In this document: one piece after another, positions 16,112 through 28,014 of the stretch
How positions within the stretch are numbered: position 1 is the stretch's first letter
How the letters are laid out: each line of letters starts with the position of its first letter
Assembly (NCBI RefSeq): GCF_011761985.1
Contig: NZ_JAASQT010000006.1
Span: 79,330-143,329 of the forward strand
Length of the DNA stretch: 64,000 nucleotides
Direction of reading: 5' to 3'
Source: Brevundimonas terrae
Lineage (GTDB): Bacteria; Pseudomonadota; Alphaproteobacteria; Caulobacterales; Caulobacteraceae
The notes under the pieces: generated by a model
The model's database searches: none
Seen by the model: the letters and a program-made list of their open reading frames with translations, nothing else
Told to the model about the DNA's origin: nothing
Made by a program: the position numbers and the translations under genes

Positions 16112-17179
16112 ATGACCCTGGCTTTGATCCCTACCGGCGAAACTGCAAACGACCCGTCCTGTCGGACCGGTGCCGCGCGTCGTCCGTCCGCTCTGCTACA
16201 GCGTGAAGGGGCCCATGATGTTTTCGTGCCCATCCCCGATGATTTCGAACTCGATTTCGGCGGAAAACTGACCCAGAAACAGGTTGTTGGCCGCCTGCAT
16301 GGCAAGCCCAATGCCCCGCTGGTTGTGGTGGCGGGCGGCATCTCCGCCGACCGTTATGTCCACCGCACCGAGACCAAGGGTCTGGGCTGGTGGTCGGGGG
16401 CCGTGGGTGTTCGCGCACCGATCGATCTGACCCGCTATCGTGTTTTAGCCTTTGATTTTGCTCCGGAATTTGGCGAAGGCATTCCGCAACCCCAATCCCC
16501 TCTGACCATCACCACCCAGGACCATGCCCGCCTTCTGGCGCTGTTGCTGGACCATCTGGGTGTCGAGAAGGTCGCCGCCTTTATCGGCTGTTCCTATGGC
16601 GGCATGATCGCGCTGGCCTTTGGCGAGATCTATCCCAACTGGGCCGAGCAACTGGTGGTGGTTTCCGCCGCCCACCGCCCGCACCCGCTAGCGACAGCAT
16701 GGCGCGGTATCCAGCGCCGCATTCTGGAGCTGGGACTGGAAACCGGACGTGTGGATCAGGCCATCGGCCTGGCCCGCGAACTGGCCATGACCACATATCG
16801 CACCCCCGAAGAATTCGATGCCCGCTTCGACAACGAAGCCCCCAGTCATGCGGGTCAGGCCTATCCGGTCTGCGACTATCTGAAGTCGCGCGGCAAGGCA
16901 TATCGCGACCGCACGACACCGCAACGCTGGCTGACCCTGTCCGATTCTATCGACCGCCACCGCGTCGAGCCGGAGGCGATCACCGCCCCCGTCACCCTGA
17001 TCGGTTTCACCAGCGACCGCCTGTGTCCCATCGAGGACATGAAGGAGCTGGCCGCGCGCCTGCCGAACCTTTGGCGGTTCGTACAAGCCGATTCCCTTTA
17101 CGGCCACGACGCCTTCCTGAAGGAAGACAAGTTCGTGGGCGATATCCTGACCTCGGTTCTCAAGGACGTTGAACAATGA
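16112..17179 (+). CDS. metX: Homoserine O-acyltransferase, MetX-type alpha/beta hydrolase
   Basis: A 355-residue MetX-family enzyme that acylates homoserine at the start of methionine synthesis. The nucleophile elbow GCSYGGM places the catalytic serine at 161; the acid lies in GFTSDRLCP and the histidine in YGHDAFLKE near the end. The SYGGM form of the elbow differs from the classical SLGGM of acetyltransferases and resembles MetX proteins that use succinyl-CoA, and the partner gene looks like metB, so the acyl donor may be succinyl-CoA; this is inference. ATG at 16112 was chosen over the GTG at 16100. The stop overlaps the metB start (ATGA). It lies under the SAM-I type riboswitch. Confidence 0.85.
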   Translation: MTLALIPTGETANDPSCRTGAARRPSALLQREGAHDVFVPIPDDFELDFGGKLTQKQVVGRLHGKPNAPLVVVAGGISADRYVHRTETKGLGWWSGAVGVRAPIDLTRYRVLAFDFAPEFGEGIPQPQSPLTITTQDHARLLALLLDHLGVEKVAAFIGCSYGGMIALAFGEIYPNWAEQLVVVSAAHRPHPLATAWRGIQRRILELGLETGRVDQAIGLARELAMTTYRTPEEFDARFDNEAPSHAGQAYPVCDYLKSRGKAYRDRTTPQRWLTLSDSIDRHRVEPEAITAPVTLIGFTSDRLCPIEDMKELAARLPNLWRFVQADSLYGHDAFLKEDKFVGDILTSVLKDVEQ

Positions 17180-18354
17180 CCCGCGCCCGCTCTGCTGATC
17201 CCCGCACCATCGCCGCCCGCCACGGCGTCGATACGGACACGGCGCACGGCTCGGTCATGCCGCCGCTCTATCTGTCCTCCAACTACTCGTTCGCGGGCTT
17301 TGACCAGAAGCGCCAGTATGACTATTCGCGCTCGGGCAACCCGACCCGCGACGTGCTGGCCGAAACCCTTGCCGAACTGGAAGGCGGCGCAGGGGCCGTT
17401 ATCACCGCCACCGGCATGGCAGCGGTGGATCTGCCCCTCAGCCTGTTGTCGCCCGACGATCTGCTGATTGCCCCGCACGACTGTTATGGAGGCACGCACC
17501 GCCTGTTGAGCGCCCGCGCCCGCAAAGGCCATTTCCGCGTGGCGTTCGTCGACCAGAACGATGGTGCCGCCCTTGATGCCGCCCTTGCCGACGGGGCCAA
17601 GCTGGTACTGGTGGAAACCCCGTCCAACCCGCTGCTTCGTGTCAGCGACATTGCCGATATCAGCCGCCGCGCCCATGCGGTCGGAGCCAAGGTGGTAGCC
17701 GACAACACCTTCCTGTCGCCCGCCCTGCAAAACCCGTTGGCTATGGGGGCCGACATCGTCGTCCACTCGACCACCAAATATATCAACGGCCATTCGGACG
17801 TTGTCGGTGGCGCGGTGATTGCCGCCGATGCCGAGGTGCATCAGGAACTGGCATGGTGGGCCAACTGCCTTGGCATTACCGGCTCGCCGTTCGATGCCTA
17901 TCAGACACTGCGCGGCCTACGGACCCTGTTTGCCCGTATCGAGCGCCAGCAGGCCACGGCCACCAAGCTGGCCGCCATTCTGGAAGCCCACCCCGCCGTC
18001 AAGGCTGTCCACTATCCGGGTCTGAAATCCCATGCCGGTCATGCGCTTGCCGCCCGCCAGCAACGCGGCTTCGGGGCCATGCTCAGCTTTGAAGTGGTGG
18101 GTGGCACCGATGCCGTCTGCACCATCATCAACAATGTCGAGATATTCACGCTGGCGGAATCGCTGGGCGGGGTCGAAAGCCTGATCGCGCATCCGGCCAC
18201 CATGACCCATGCCGCCATGACGCCGGATGCCCGCGTCACCGCAGGCATTACCGATGGCCTTTTGCGTATCTCGGTCGGACTGGAACACGAGGACGACATC
18301 ATTGCCGATCTGGTTCCGGCACTGGATGCGCTTCTGGTCAGTCAGGCCGCCTGA
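17176..18354 (+). CDS. metB: Cystathionine gamma-synthase-like trans-sulfuration PLP enzyme
   Basis: A 392-residue fold-type I PLP enzyme of the Cys/Met metabolism family. The cofactor lysine is Lys201 in HSTTKYINGH, and the substrate/cofactor contacts YSRSGNPTR, HDCYGGTHR and ETPSNPLL are present. HDCYGGT and the C-terminal LEHEDDIIADL closely resemble enteric MetB, which joins O-succinylhomoserine and cysteine into cystathionine; direct sulfhydrylation (MetZ type) is the alternative. It is translationally coupled to metX through ATGA and shares the SAM-I riboswitch. A strong hairpin terminator follows. Confidence 0.88.
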   Translation: MTRARSADPRTIAARHGVDTDTAHGSVMPPLYLSSNYSFAGFDQKRQYDYSRSGNPTRDVLAETLAELEGGAGAVITATGMAAVDLPLSLLSPDDLLIAPHDCYGGTHRLLSARARKGHFRVAFVDQNDGAALDAALADGAKLVLVETPSNPLLRVSDIADISRRAHAVGAKVVADNTFLSPALQNPLAMGADIVVHSTTKYINGHSDVVGGAVIAADAEVHQELAWWANCLGITGSPFDAYQTLRGLRTLFARIERQQATATKLAAILEAHPAVKAVHYPGLKSHAGHALAARQQRGFGAMLSFEVVGGTDAVCTIINNVEIFTLAESLGGVESLIAHPATMTHAAMTPDARVTAGITDGLLRISVGLEHEDDIIADLVPALDALLVSQAA

Positions 18355-18373
18355 GACATAGATCAACCATAAG

Positions 18374-18408
18374 AAAAGCCCCCGATCCGCAAGGACGGGG
18401 GCTTTTTA
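18374..18408. terminator. Bidirectional terminator after metB and the chemoreceptor gene
   Basis: AAGCCCCCG (18376-18384) pairs with CGGGGGCTT (18396-18404), then TTT; on the minus strand the hairpin ends in TTTTC. It separates convergent metB and the chemoreceptor gene. Confidence 0.88.
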
Positions 18409-18425
18409 TATAGGTTACGATCCGG

Positions 18426-20225
18426 TCAGGCCGCAGCGGCTACATTATGTAAGCGATGCTGGTTGATCTCGAACTGGTGCGTCAAGCGATCCAGCTCGGC
18501 AGCATCCTGCGCCAGCGAATGGCTGGCTGCGGTCGATTCCTCGACCATGGCCGCGTTCTGCTGGGTGACCTGATCCATCTGGCTGACGGCCATATTGACC
18601 TCGGCCAGACCTGTGGCCTGTTCCTTGGACGAGGCTTCGATCTCGACCACAATATGGGTCAGGCGGCCGATCTGGTCGGCAATGCGTTGCAAGGCCGAGC
18701 CGGTCTGGTTGACCAGACTGACACCCTGCCCCACCTGCTGGCTGGAGGTATGGATCAGCGTCTTGATTTCCTTGGCCGCATCGGCCGAACGCTGGGCCAG
18801 CGCACGCACCTCGGACGCCACCACGGCAAAGCCGCGACCCGCATCGCCCGCACGCGCGGCTTCAACACCAGCGTTCAGGGCCAGAAGGTTGGTCTGGAAC
18901 GCGATTTCATCGATCACACCGATGATATCGCCGATCTTCTTGGACGAGGCCTCGATCTGGTCCATCGCGGCGACGGCACGGTTCACGACCTCTTGGCCAT
19001 CGGTGGCCTGATCGTGCGACAGGCGCACCATCGAGCCCGCTTCATGGGCACCTTCAGCCGAACGGGCAACGGTTGCCGTGATTTCCTCGACGGCAGCTGC
19101 GGTTTCTTCCAGCGAAGCGGCCTGTTGTTCGGTGCGACGCGACAGATCATCCGAGGCTTCGCTGATCTGCTGGGCCGCTGCGCCGATAGCCGCAGTGCGA
19201 TCCATAATCACGCCCACAGCCGTTTCCAGCTTGTCGGCAGCAAGGTTGAAATCATGCTTTAGGCGCTGCGCTTCCGCGCTGAACTCTGCGGTGATCCGGT
19301 GCGTCAGATTACCATTGGCCAAGGCCGACAGACCCTCGGCCAGAGCACCGATCGCCACGGCATCCTCTGCGGCGGCCTTGGCTTTTTGTGCCTCGTTACG
19401 GGCGCGTTCCTCATCGGCCAGACGGCGGGTCGTGGCCGCTTCTTCGGCCAGACGCTTGTTCGCGATGCCCTGCTCGCGGAAGGTCACGACCGCATCGGCC
19501 ATCGCCCCGATCTCGTCACCACGACCGATAGCAGGCACCGCCACGTCCAGATCACCATTCGCCAAACGGTCCATGGCGCGCGTCATGGCCACAACCGGCT
19601 TGGACAATGCGCCGATCAGCCACAGCGCCGCCGTCATGGCGATGGCCAGAGCCACAAGGCCACCCGTTACGAAAGCAATATAAACATTACGGAACGCCTT
19701 GGCGCGCTCATTCACACTGATCGTGTGCATGGCGTCCAGACGTTGCGTCATGGGCTCGCCCACCCGACGAACAGCGCTGATGCGGCCCTTTTCGGCAACG
19801 CTGGCGACCACCTCGGCATTCAGCGCGGGGTTTTCGGCATCGGCCATCATCTGGCGCGCTTCGGTGGTGAAAGCTTCACCAGCCTGGGCAAAGCCTTTTT
19901 GCTCTTCAAGGAAGGCGGCATCGACGTCAGCAGCGGCCAGATTGGTCAATGCCGCCGTATAGGCCGTGGCATGCTCGTCAAAGCTCTGTTTGAACTCGGG
20001 ATTCAGCGAAGCCACATAACCGCGCAAGCTGAGTTGCTGGTTCAGGATCGCGGATTCGACCTCGGCCAAGGCCGCGACCAGTCCCTGTGTCGTCGCTTCC
20101 TGGTGATCTGCCCGCTGAATGGCCAAAACGGAAACCAAGACCAGCAGGGTTGCCGAACCACAGGCGGCTATGATGGCCGCAAAAGACAAAAACAGTTTCT
20201 TGGGAACAGACAAATTTTGAAGCAC
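18426..20225 (-). CDS. Methyl-accepting chemotaxis protein
   Basis: A 599-residue transmembrane chemoreceptor. Transmembrane segments lie at about 11-34 and 183-205 with a roughly 150-residue, helical periplasmic sensor between them (four-helix-bundle or CHASE3 type, no recognisable ligand motif). A HAMP domain follows (about 206-260), then a second HAMP-like unit near 295-345, and the signalling domain whose hairpin tip is [32 protein letters not shown], quoted here in part: [19 protein letters not shown]. The C-terminus lacks the NWETF-type receptor tether. Start is a GTG; a strong ribosome site is not obvious, so the exact start is less certain. Solitary gene, no che genes nearby. Confidence 0.9.
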   Translation of the reverse strand: MLQNLSVPKKLFLSFAAIIAACGSATLLVLVSVLAIQRADHQEATTQGLVAALAEVESAILNQQLSLRGYVASLNPEFKQSFDEHATAYTAALTNLAAADVDAAFLEEQKGFAQAGEAFTTEARQMMADAENPALNAEVVASVAEKGRISAVRRVGEPMTQRLDAMHTISVNERAKAFRNVYIAFVTGGLVALAIAMTAALWLIGALSKPVVAMTRAMDRLANGDLDVAVPAIGRGDEIGAMADAVVTFREQGIANKRLAEEAATTRRLADEERARNEAQKAKAAAEDAVAIGALAEGLSALANGNLTHRITAEFSAEAQRLKHDFNLAADKLETAVGVIMDRTAAIGAAAQQISEASDDLSRRTEQQAASLEETAAAVEEITATVARSAEGAHEAGSMVRLSHDQATDGQEVVNRAVAAMDQIEASSKKIGDIIGVIDEIAFQTNLLALNAGVEAARAGDAGRGFAVVASEVRALAQRSADAAKEIKTLIHTSSQQVGQGVSLVNQTGSALQRIADQIGRLTHIVVEIEASSKEQATGLAEVNMAVSQMDQVTQQNAAMVEESTAASHSLAQDAAELDRLTHQFEINQHRLHNVAAAA

Positions 20226-20324
20226 TGGGGGAACTCGGCAAGCCTAAACACGATGGCCCGCTTTTACCGCTGCAAGGGTTTACAAAGCTTAGCTACGCGC
20301 TGCGTAATTCTACGCAAAACGCCC

Positions 20325-21152
20325 TTAAACCAGTGCTTTCACGACCACCAGCACCGCCGTCAGCAGCAAATAAACGGCAAAGGCGCGGCGCAGCATTTTA
20401 CGATCCAGCCTGTGCGCCAAACGCGCGCCATAGGGGGCGGTCCACGCCGTCAGCAAGCCCATGATGATGGCCGCCGGAACATTGACATAGCCGAGCGTCA
20501 GTGGCGGCACGCCTGTCTTGCCCAACCCGAACACAACATAGCCCAGCGAGGCCGCCGCCCCGATGGCCAGCCCAAAGCCCGACGATGTGGCCACCGCCTG
20601 ATGGATGGGACGCCCGCACAGGGTCATGGTCATGCCGCCAAAACTGCCGCCGCCGACGCCCATCATGGCACTGAGCGTACCGATGATGCTGGCGGTGATC
20701 CGCCTGCCCCATCCGGTCGGCAGGTCTTTGCGGATCGTCACCCGTTCGGGCAACAGCCCCATCTGGGCGGCGATCAACAAAAGGCAGACACCGTAAACAA
20801 TCGCCAGCGCCGACATGGGCGAACCACCGGCGATGAACGCCCCGACCAGACCGCCAAAGGCGACCCACGGCGTCCATGTTTTCAGCACCACCTCGTCGAC
20901 AGCGCCATGTTTGCGATGGGTCGCCAATGAGCGCAGCGAAGTCGCAACAATGGTCAGAAGACTGGTCCCGATGGCGACGTGCAGATTGCTCTCGCCGCCG
21001 ACGCCCAGCACGGAAAACGCATAGAACAGGGCGGGCACCAGAACCGTGCCGCCGCCCACGCCGAACAGGCCGCCGATCAAACCGGCAATGGCTCCGGCCC
21101 CGATAAGGGCCACCAGCATCATCACCAGTTCGGCAACAGGCAATCCGCTCAC
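20325..21152 (-). CDS. TauE/SafE family anion exporter
   Basis: A 275-residue membrane protein of the TauE/SafE (sulfite exporter) family, with about eight transmembrane helices in two repeats. The repeated family motif GGLFGVGGGTVLVPAL (first half, residue 27 onward) and GVGGGSFGG (second half, near 165) is clear. It probably exports a sulfur-containing or organic anion; the substrate is not inferable. The GTG start overlaps the stop of dusA as GTGA (21149-21152), so it is translated as the distal gene of the dusA operon. Confidence 0.85.
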   Translation of the reverse strand: MSGLPVAELVMMLVALIGAGAIAGLIGGLFGVGGGTVLVPALFYAFSVLGVGGESNLHVAIGTSLLTIVATSLRSLATHRKHGAVDEVVLKTWTPWVAFGGLVGAFIAGGSPMSALAIVYGVCLLLIAAQMGLLPERVTIRKDLPTGWGRRITASIIGTLSAMMGVGGGSFGGMTMTLCGRPIHQAVATSSGFGLAIGAAASLGYVVFGLGKTGVPPLTLGYVNVPAAIIMGLLTAWTAPYGARLAHRLDRKMLRRAFAVYLLLTAVLVVVKALV

Positions 21153-22183
21153 GCCGCGTCCACGTTGTGATCGGCGTCCTGCTGATGGCGGGCCTCGGCC
21201 TCTCGCACGGCATCCATGGCGCGATCCAGCACATCCAGACCCGCGCCCGACTTCACACCCTCGACTGTCAGGATACGGCGGAAGGCCCGCGCGCCCGGGC
21301 GACCATGCATGGAGCCGAGCAGATGGCGGGTGATACCGGCCAGATTGATACCGCGCTCCAACTGACCGGCGATATACGGCTTATAGGCCTCCAGCGCGTC
21401 GAAGATGTCGGTGTCGGCTGTGTCGTCCTCATAGATCAGGCGGTCGGCCTGACCCAGCAGCGATGGCTCGTGATAGGCGGCACGGCCGATCATCACGCCA
21501 TCCAGCGCCACACCGTCATAGGGCTGCAGCAGCTCCAGCGCCTGTTCCAGCGAGGCGATGCCGCCATTAATGCCGATGGTCAGGTGCGGACGTTCCTTTT
21601 TCAGCCGCTTGACCAGATCATAGTCCAGCGGAGGAATGTCGCGGTTTTCCTTGGGCGAAAGGCCCTTCAGCCACGCCTTGCGGGCATGGACGGTAAAGTC
21701 GGTAATGCCCACGGCGGCACAGGCATCGACCGTGGCAAACAGGCTGATCTCGGGGTCTTGGTCATCCACACCGATGCGGCATTTGACGGTGGCGGGTACC
21801 GAGACGGCTTCCTTGATGGCGGCCATACATTCGGCCACCAGTTCCGGCTCCTTCATCAGACAGGCCCCGAAACGGCCCGACTGGACGCGGTCCGACGGGC
21901 AACCGACATTCAGGTTGATCTCGTCATAGCCATAGCGTTCGCCAACCTTGGCGGCCTGCGCCAATTGTTCGGGATCAGAGCCGCCCAGTTGCAACGAGAT
22001 CGGATGCTCGACATCCGAAAAGCCGAGCAGATAGTCCTGATCGCCATGCAGCACAGCCGGAGCCGTCACCATCTCGGTGTACAGCAATGTCCGGCGCGAC
22101 AGGGTGCGGTGAAACGCACGGCAGTGTCGGTCGGTCCAGTCCATCATCGGGGCAACGGACAGTCTGTGACGGGGATGTTTCAT
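21149..22183 (-). CDS. dusA: tRNA-dihydrouridine synthase A
   Basis: A 344-residue FMN enzyme that reduces uridines in the tRNA D-loop (U20/U20a for DusA). N-terminal LSVAPMMDWTDRHCR, the catalytic cysteine Cys95 within NLNVGCPSDRV, and the KCRIGVDD and HARKAWLKGLSPKENR segments are DusA-specific rather than DusB or DusC. The length matches the family. It is coupled to the downstream TauE-like gene through a GTGA overlap, with no functional link apparent. Confidence 0.94.
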   Translation of the reverse strand: MKHPRHRLSVAPMMDWTDRHCRAFHRTLSRRTLLYTEMVTAPAVLHGDQDYLLGFSDVEHPISLQLGGSDPEQLAQAAKVGERYGYDEINLNVGCPSDRVQSGRFGACLMKEPELVAECMAAIKEAVSVPATVKCRIGVDDQDPEISLFATVDACAAVGITDFTVHARKAWLKGLSPKENRDIPPLDYDLVKRLKKERPHLTIGINGGIASLEQALELLQPYDGVALDGVMIGRAAYHEPSLLGQADRLIYEDDTADTDIFDALEAYKPYIAGQLERGINLAGITRHLLGSMHGRPGARAFRRILTVEGVKSGAGLDVLDRAMDAVREAEARHQQDADHNVDAA

Positions 22184-22253
22184 CAGGCTCGGGCAAAAGC
22201 AAAAGGTTACGGCGACCCTATACGCGACAGGGCCGCCATAGCCTAGTAGGCCC

Positions 22254-24276
<2,023 letters not shown>

Positions 24277-24328
24277 AGACCTTGGTCTTGGGATGGGCCG
24301 CGCCCTTTGTCAACCGATGGTTGCCTGA

Positions 24329-24874
24329 TCAGGTGACGCGGCGCTTTTCCAGTTTGCGGGCCAGTGTGCGCCTGTGCATGCCGAGGCGTCGCGCCGCTTC
24401 GGAGATGTTGAAGTCGGTTTCGGCCAGCGTCTCGTGGATACGTTCCCACTCCAGCGTCTTGATCGAGGTCGGACGCGCCGACAGGGGTGCATCGGGATCG
24501 CCGTCACCTTTGTGGAAGGCGGCCTCGATTTCGTCGGTGCCTGCGGGCTTGGCCAGATAGTGCCGCGCGCCCAGCTTGATCGCCTCGACCGCCGTGGCGA
24601 TGCTGGCAAATCCGGTCAGCACCACAATGACCATATCGGCATCAAAAGCGTGCAGAGCCTGAACGCAGGTCAGGCCCGAGGACGTGCCCAGTTTCAAATC
24701 CACCACCGCATATTGCGGACGGTGATGCTCCAGCACCAAGGCCATGTCTTCAGGGGAGCGCGCCGACAGAACCTGATAGCCGCGTCGCTCGAACGACCGG
24801 CGTAGGGTGCGGGCAAAGGATTCGTCATCCTCGACTATCAGCAGCGTGGGGGAAGCTTCGACCATATCTGTCAT
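24329..24874 (-). CDS. regA: Redox response regulator RegA/PrrA/ActR family
   Basis: A 181-residue response regulator. The receiver domain (1-125) has the acidic pair at 16-17, the phosphoacceptor Asp59 in VVDLKLG and a lysine in YLAKPAG. A short linker of prolines leads to a Fis-type helix-turn-helix NISEAARRLGMHRRTLARKL at the C-terminus, the RegA arrangement. It is the last gene of a cyo-surf1-regB-regA cluster and overlaps regB by ATGA. RegA regulators control oxidases and redox genes according to quinone state, so feedback on the linked cyo genes is plausible. Confidence 0.9.
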   Translation of the reverse strand: MTDMVEASPTLLIVEDDESFARTLRRSFERRGYQVLSARSPEDMALVLEHHRPQYAVVDLKLGTSSGLTCVQALHAFDADMVIVVLTGFASIATAVEAIKLGARHYLAKPAGTDEIEAAFHKGDGDPDAPLSARPTSIKTLEWERIHETLAETDFNISEAARRLGMHRRTLARKLEKRRVT

Positions 24875-26187
24875 TTCGGTGCCAAAGCCTCTCTCGGCAA
24901 GCGTAAACGTATCTGTGTGCCGCCCTGTTTCAGGTTCTGGGCCTGAACCTCGCCGCCGAGGGTCCGCATTACATTGACCAGCAGAAAAAGTCCGAGACCC
25001 GATCCGGCCTTGCCCTTGGTGGACTGATAGGGCTGGCCCAGATGTTTCAGAATGTCCTCGGGCATACCCGGCCCGTTATCGGTGCAGGTCAGGATCAGCA
25101 CCTCCTGATCGGCCACAGCGTCCAGCACCACCTCGGTCGCGCCCGCCTCGGCAGCATTGTCCATCAGGGCGCTCAGCACCTGTTTCAGGGCTGGATCGGC
25201 AATGATGGACGGGTTCAGCGGCGACGGGCCGTGCAAATGGATGCTGAAATCATGGCCCACACGTTCACGCCATTCGTCCACCACCTCGTGCAGGAAGTCG
25301 GACAGACGACGGATCACAGGCGACTCGCCGCGCGCCGCACCGGCTGCCATCAGGATGTTGGTGACGATGGTTTTACAGCGCTCGACCTCGGCCTGCATCT
25401 GCTCGACATCTTCGACAAGATCGCTATCGGCACTGATGGTTTTATCACGCTTCCAGTCGCCCAGAATGACGCTGAGCGAGGCTAGCGGCGTGCCCAATTC
25501 GTGCGCCGCCCCCGAGGCCAAAAGCCCCATGCGGACAATATGCTCGTGCTCGGCGGCTTGCTGGCGGCTGTCGGCCAGCCACGCATCGCGCGCCTGCACG
25601 TTGCGGATCGTGCGGCTGACAAACGCGGCCAGCAGCACCGCGATCAGCACGAAATTAATCAGCGAACCCTGCGCCAGTAGGCCGAGGCGGGCATCGGCCT
25701 CTTCGGGCAAGGGGAGCGGGCGATGGAACAGGGTCAGCAAGGCCAGAACGGCGCTGGTCCCCAACACAAAAGCCCACACATAGCGGCGCTTGAGTAGAAC
25801 AGCGGCCAGCACGATCTGCATGACGAACAGGGCCGAGAACGGATTGGTTGCCCCGCCGCTGAAATATAGCAGCCACGCCAGAGCCGCCGCATCGCTGCAC
25901 AGCGAGATGAAGATCTCGCCGTCCGTTACCGAGCGACGACGCAGCACCAGAGGCAGGCTGATAAGATTGAGGATCACCAGCGCCAGCGGGGCCAGCAACA
26001 GCCAGCCCAGCGGCAGCGCGATGCCGAACCCCCAGTGGATAATGGCAATGGTCAGGGCCTGCCCCACCACAGCCAGCCAGCGCAACTGGATGAGCAGCAG
26101 CATATTGCGCCGCCCTGCCGCACCGGGGGCAAGGGTGTTTTCGTCGGCCTGCCCCGTCAGCAGGTCAAACAGCGATCCTGAACTCAT
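24871..26187 (-). CDS. regB: Redox sensor histidine kinase RegB/PrrB/ActS family
   Basis: A 438-residue membrane kinase with about six transmembrane segments in residues 30-190. The quinone-sensing motif of RegB, GG-x-x-NPF, is present as GGATNPF at 111-117. The H-box ASGAAHELGTPLASLS has the phosphorylated His229, and the redox-active cysteine position is filled by Cys271 in EVERCKTIV. The ATPase domain ends with SGLGLFLL. ATG at 26187 is preferred over upstream in-frame starts because those would overlap surf1. It phosphorylates RegA, encoded immediately downstream. Confidence 0.9.
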   Translation of the reverse strand: MSSGSLFDLLTGQADENTLAPGAAGRRNMLLLIQLRWLAVVGQALTIAIIHWGFGIALPLGWLLLAPLALVILNLISLPLVLRRRSVTDGEIFISLCSDAAALAWLLYFSGGATNPFSALFVMQIVLAAVLLKRRYVWAFVLGTSAVLALLTLFHRPLPLPEEADARLGLLAQGSLINFVLIAVLLAAFVSRTIRNVQARDAWLADSRQQAAEHEHIVRMGLLASGAAHELGTPLASLSVILGDWKRDKTISADSDLVEDVEQMQAEVERCKTIVTNILMAAGAARGESPVIRRLSDFLHEVVDEWRERVGHDFSIHLHGPSPLNPSIIADPALKQVLSALMDNAAEAGATEVVLDAVADQEVLILTCTDNGPGMPEDILKHLGQPYQSTKGKAGSGLGLFLLVNVMRTLGGEVQAQNLKQGGTQIRLRLPREALAPK

Positions 26188-26204
26188 TCCTACGGTCAGC
26201 CTTC

Positions 26205-26978
26205 TTACACGTTCTGTCGGTGGCGACGGCGCTCGCGCAGCACAAGCACCATGCCGAACAGGCTGCCACCTGCAAGGCCAAACCACGTCAACGCATATAC
26301 CAGATGGCTGTTGGCAAAGCGTACAACCGTCAGGCCCGCTCTCGGATAGCTGTCGGCGGGGGTGTCCGCTGTTGGCTGGGCGTCAATGAAATAGGACGCG
26401 GTTTCACCCGTCACGCCGCGTGCATCCAGAATGGCTTTGACCTCGCGGGCATACCAGTTGTTAGCCGCCGGATCATTGTCGCGCATGAAACCGCTATGGC
26501 CTTCGTCAAGACGCAACAGGCCCGTAACCGCTGCCTGTTCCGGCGCGGCGGGGCGGCTCTCCGGTAACTTCATTTCCGCGGGCACAAAACCGCGATTGAC
26601 CAGCACCGTAAAGCCTCGATCGGTTTCCAGCGGCGTCATGATCCACCAGCCCGGCCCCAGATCAGTGACGGCCTTTACGGGGGTTTCCAGATCGTGCCGG
26701 AACCGGCCCGTGGCCTTTACGCGCAGGTATTCGTGGTCATTACGGGTGATGGTGACATCGGGTGCGGGCGCATCGACGGGGGCCGCATGGATACGGTTAT
26801 CCACCCGTTCGATCAGCGCGGTTTTCCACGCCAGTCTCTGCACCTGCCAGATGCCCAGCCCCATAAAGCCGGCAAACAGGAACAGGAAAACCGTCACCAC
26901 CATAATGCGCCAAAGGCGGCCACCTTTCGGATGACCGCCTTCAACTTGCGCGGACGGGATGTTTGGCCCTTCCGTCAT
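26205..26978 (-). CDS. SURF1 family oxidase assembly protein
   Basis: A 257-residue protein with the SURF1 layout: N-terminal transmembrane helix (about 25-45) ending in LGIWQVQRLAWK, a large periplasmic domain with the conserved RVKATGRF and PGWWIMTPL and VLVNRGFVP motifs, and a C-terminal transmembrane helix beginning HLVYALTWFGLA. SURF1 proteins help insert heme into the oxidase catalytic subunit. Here it follows cyoD by ten bases, linking it to a quinol oxidase rather than to the more familiar aa3 cytochrome c oxidase. Confidence 0.9.
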   Translation of the reverse strand: MTEGPNIPSAQVEGGHPKGGRLWRIMVVTVFLFLFAGFMGLGIWQVQRLAWKTALIERVDNRIHAAPVDAPAPDVTITRNDHEYLRVKATGRFRHDLETPVKAVTDLGPGWWIMTPLETDRGFTVLVNRGFVPAEMKLPESRPAAPEQAAVTGLLRLDEGHSGFMRDNDPAANNWYAREVKAILDARGVTGETASYFIDAQPTADTPADSYPRAGLTVVRFANSHLVYALTWFGLAGGSLFGMVLVLRERRRHRQNV

Positions 26979-26988
26979 GTCATGATCC

Positions 26989-27366
26989 TCAGCCCATACC
27001 CTGCATGGTGTGGACCGGCATCATATTGGTGTTCAGGTGCCACATGACCCAGATCGAACCAGCCACCGCGATCACCACGATAATCAGCGTGAAGATCAGG
27101 GCCAGCATGTTCCAGCCGCCTTCCGACTTGGAGTTCATGTGCAGGAAGTAGACCATGTGGACCACCATCTGGATGGCCGCAAAGGCCACAATGATGATGG
27201 CCGTGGCCTGAACCGGCAGAACGCCCGTCATCACCAGTGCAAACGGAATAGCCGTCAGCACAACCGAGGCGATGAAGCCGATCAGATAGTCCCGATAGGA
27301 ACCATGATAACCGCTGTCATCATGGTGGTCATCAAGGTGGGCGTCGTGGGTGTTGTGTCCGCTCAT
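26989..27366 (-). CDS. cyoD: Cytochrome o ubiquinol oxidase subunit IV
   Basis: A 125-residue small membrane subunit with three transmembrane helices (about 31-51, 57-77, 92-112) and a histidine/aspartate-rich N-terminus. HMVYFLHMN between helices two and three is typical of CyoD. It stabilises the oxidase complex during assembly. The start overlaps the cyoC stop as ATGA. Confidence 0.93.
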   Translation of the reverse strand: MSGHNTHDAHLDDHHDDSGYHGSYRDYLIGFIASVVLTAIPFALVMTGVLPVQATAIIIVAFAAIQMVVHMVYFLHMNSKSEGGWNMLALIFTLIIVVIAVAGSIWVMWHLNTNMMPVHTMQGMG

Positions 27367-28010
27367 CGCAGCATCCCCATCAGATAGACAAAGGTGAAGA
27401 CGCCGATCCAGATCACGTCAAGGAAGTGCCAGAACATCGACAGGCACATCAGGCGTCGGCGGTTGGCCGGGATCAGACCCTTCATCTTCACCTGTACCAT
27501 CAGCGTCACCAGCCAGATGACGCCAAAGGTGACGTGAAGACCGTGGGTGCCGACCAGGAAGAAGAAGGCCGACAGGAAGCCGCTGCGTTGCGGCGTCGCG
27601 TCCAGATGGATCAGGTGCGCGAACTCGTAGAGCTCGATCCCGAGGAAGGCCAGACCGAACAGGCCGGTCACAGCCAGCCAGCTCAGGGTCTGTCCGATCT
27701 TGCCCTTCATCATGGCCAGCATCGCAAAGCCATAGGTGATCGACGAGAACAGCAGCATGGCCGTATTCACAGCGATCAGGTTCAGATCGAACAGATCCTT
27801 AGGTGCCGGACCGGCGGCATAGTTGCCACCGATCACGGCATAGACCGCAAACAGAATCGCAAAGATGAGGCAGTCGCTCATCAGATACATCCAGAAGCCT
27901 AGCGAGGTGCTGTGGCCTTCGGGAAGGTGCGGTTCATGGACCGGATGCCACAGGGGCTTACCCTGTGCATCCACATAGTCAGGGTTGATGGGGGCGTGTG
28001 CAGCGCTCAT
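27363..28010 (-). CDS. cyoC: Cytochrome o ubiquinol oxidase subunit III
   Basis: A 215-residue heme-copper oxidase subunit III with five transmembrane helices; [17 protein letters not shown] at the first helix and [14 protein letters not shown] near residue 135 are family signatures. It is an accessory, non-redox subunit of the quinol oxidase. It follows cyoB by four bases and overlaps cyoD. Confidence 0.94.
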   Translation of the reverse strand: MSAAHAPINPDYVDAQGKPLWHPVHEPHLPEGHSTSLGFWMYLMSDCLIFAILFAVYAVIGGNYAAGPAPKDLFDLNLIAVNTAMLLFSSITYGFAMLAMMKGKIGQTLSWLAVTGLFGLAFLGIELYEFAHLIHLDATPQRSGFLSAFFFLVGTHGLHVTFGVIWLVTLMVQVKMKGLIPANRRRLMCLSMFWHFLDVIWIGVFTFVYLMGMLR

Positions 28011-28014
28011 CGGA

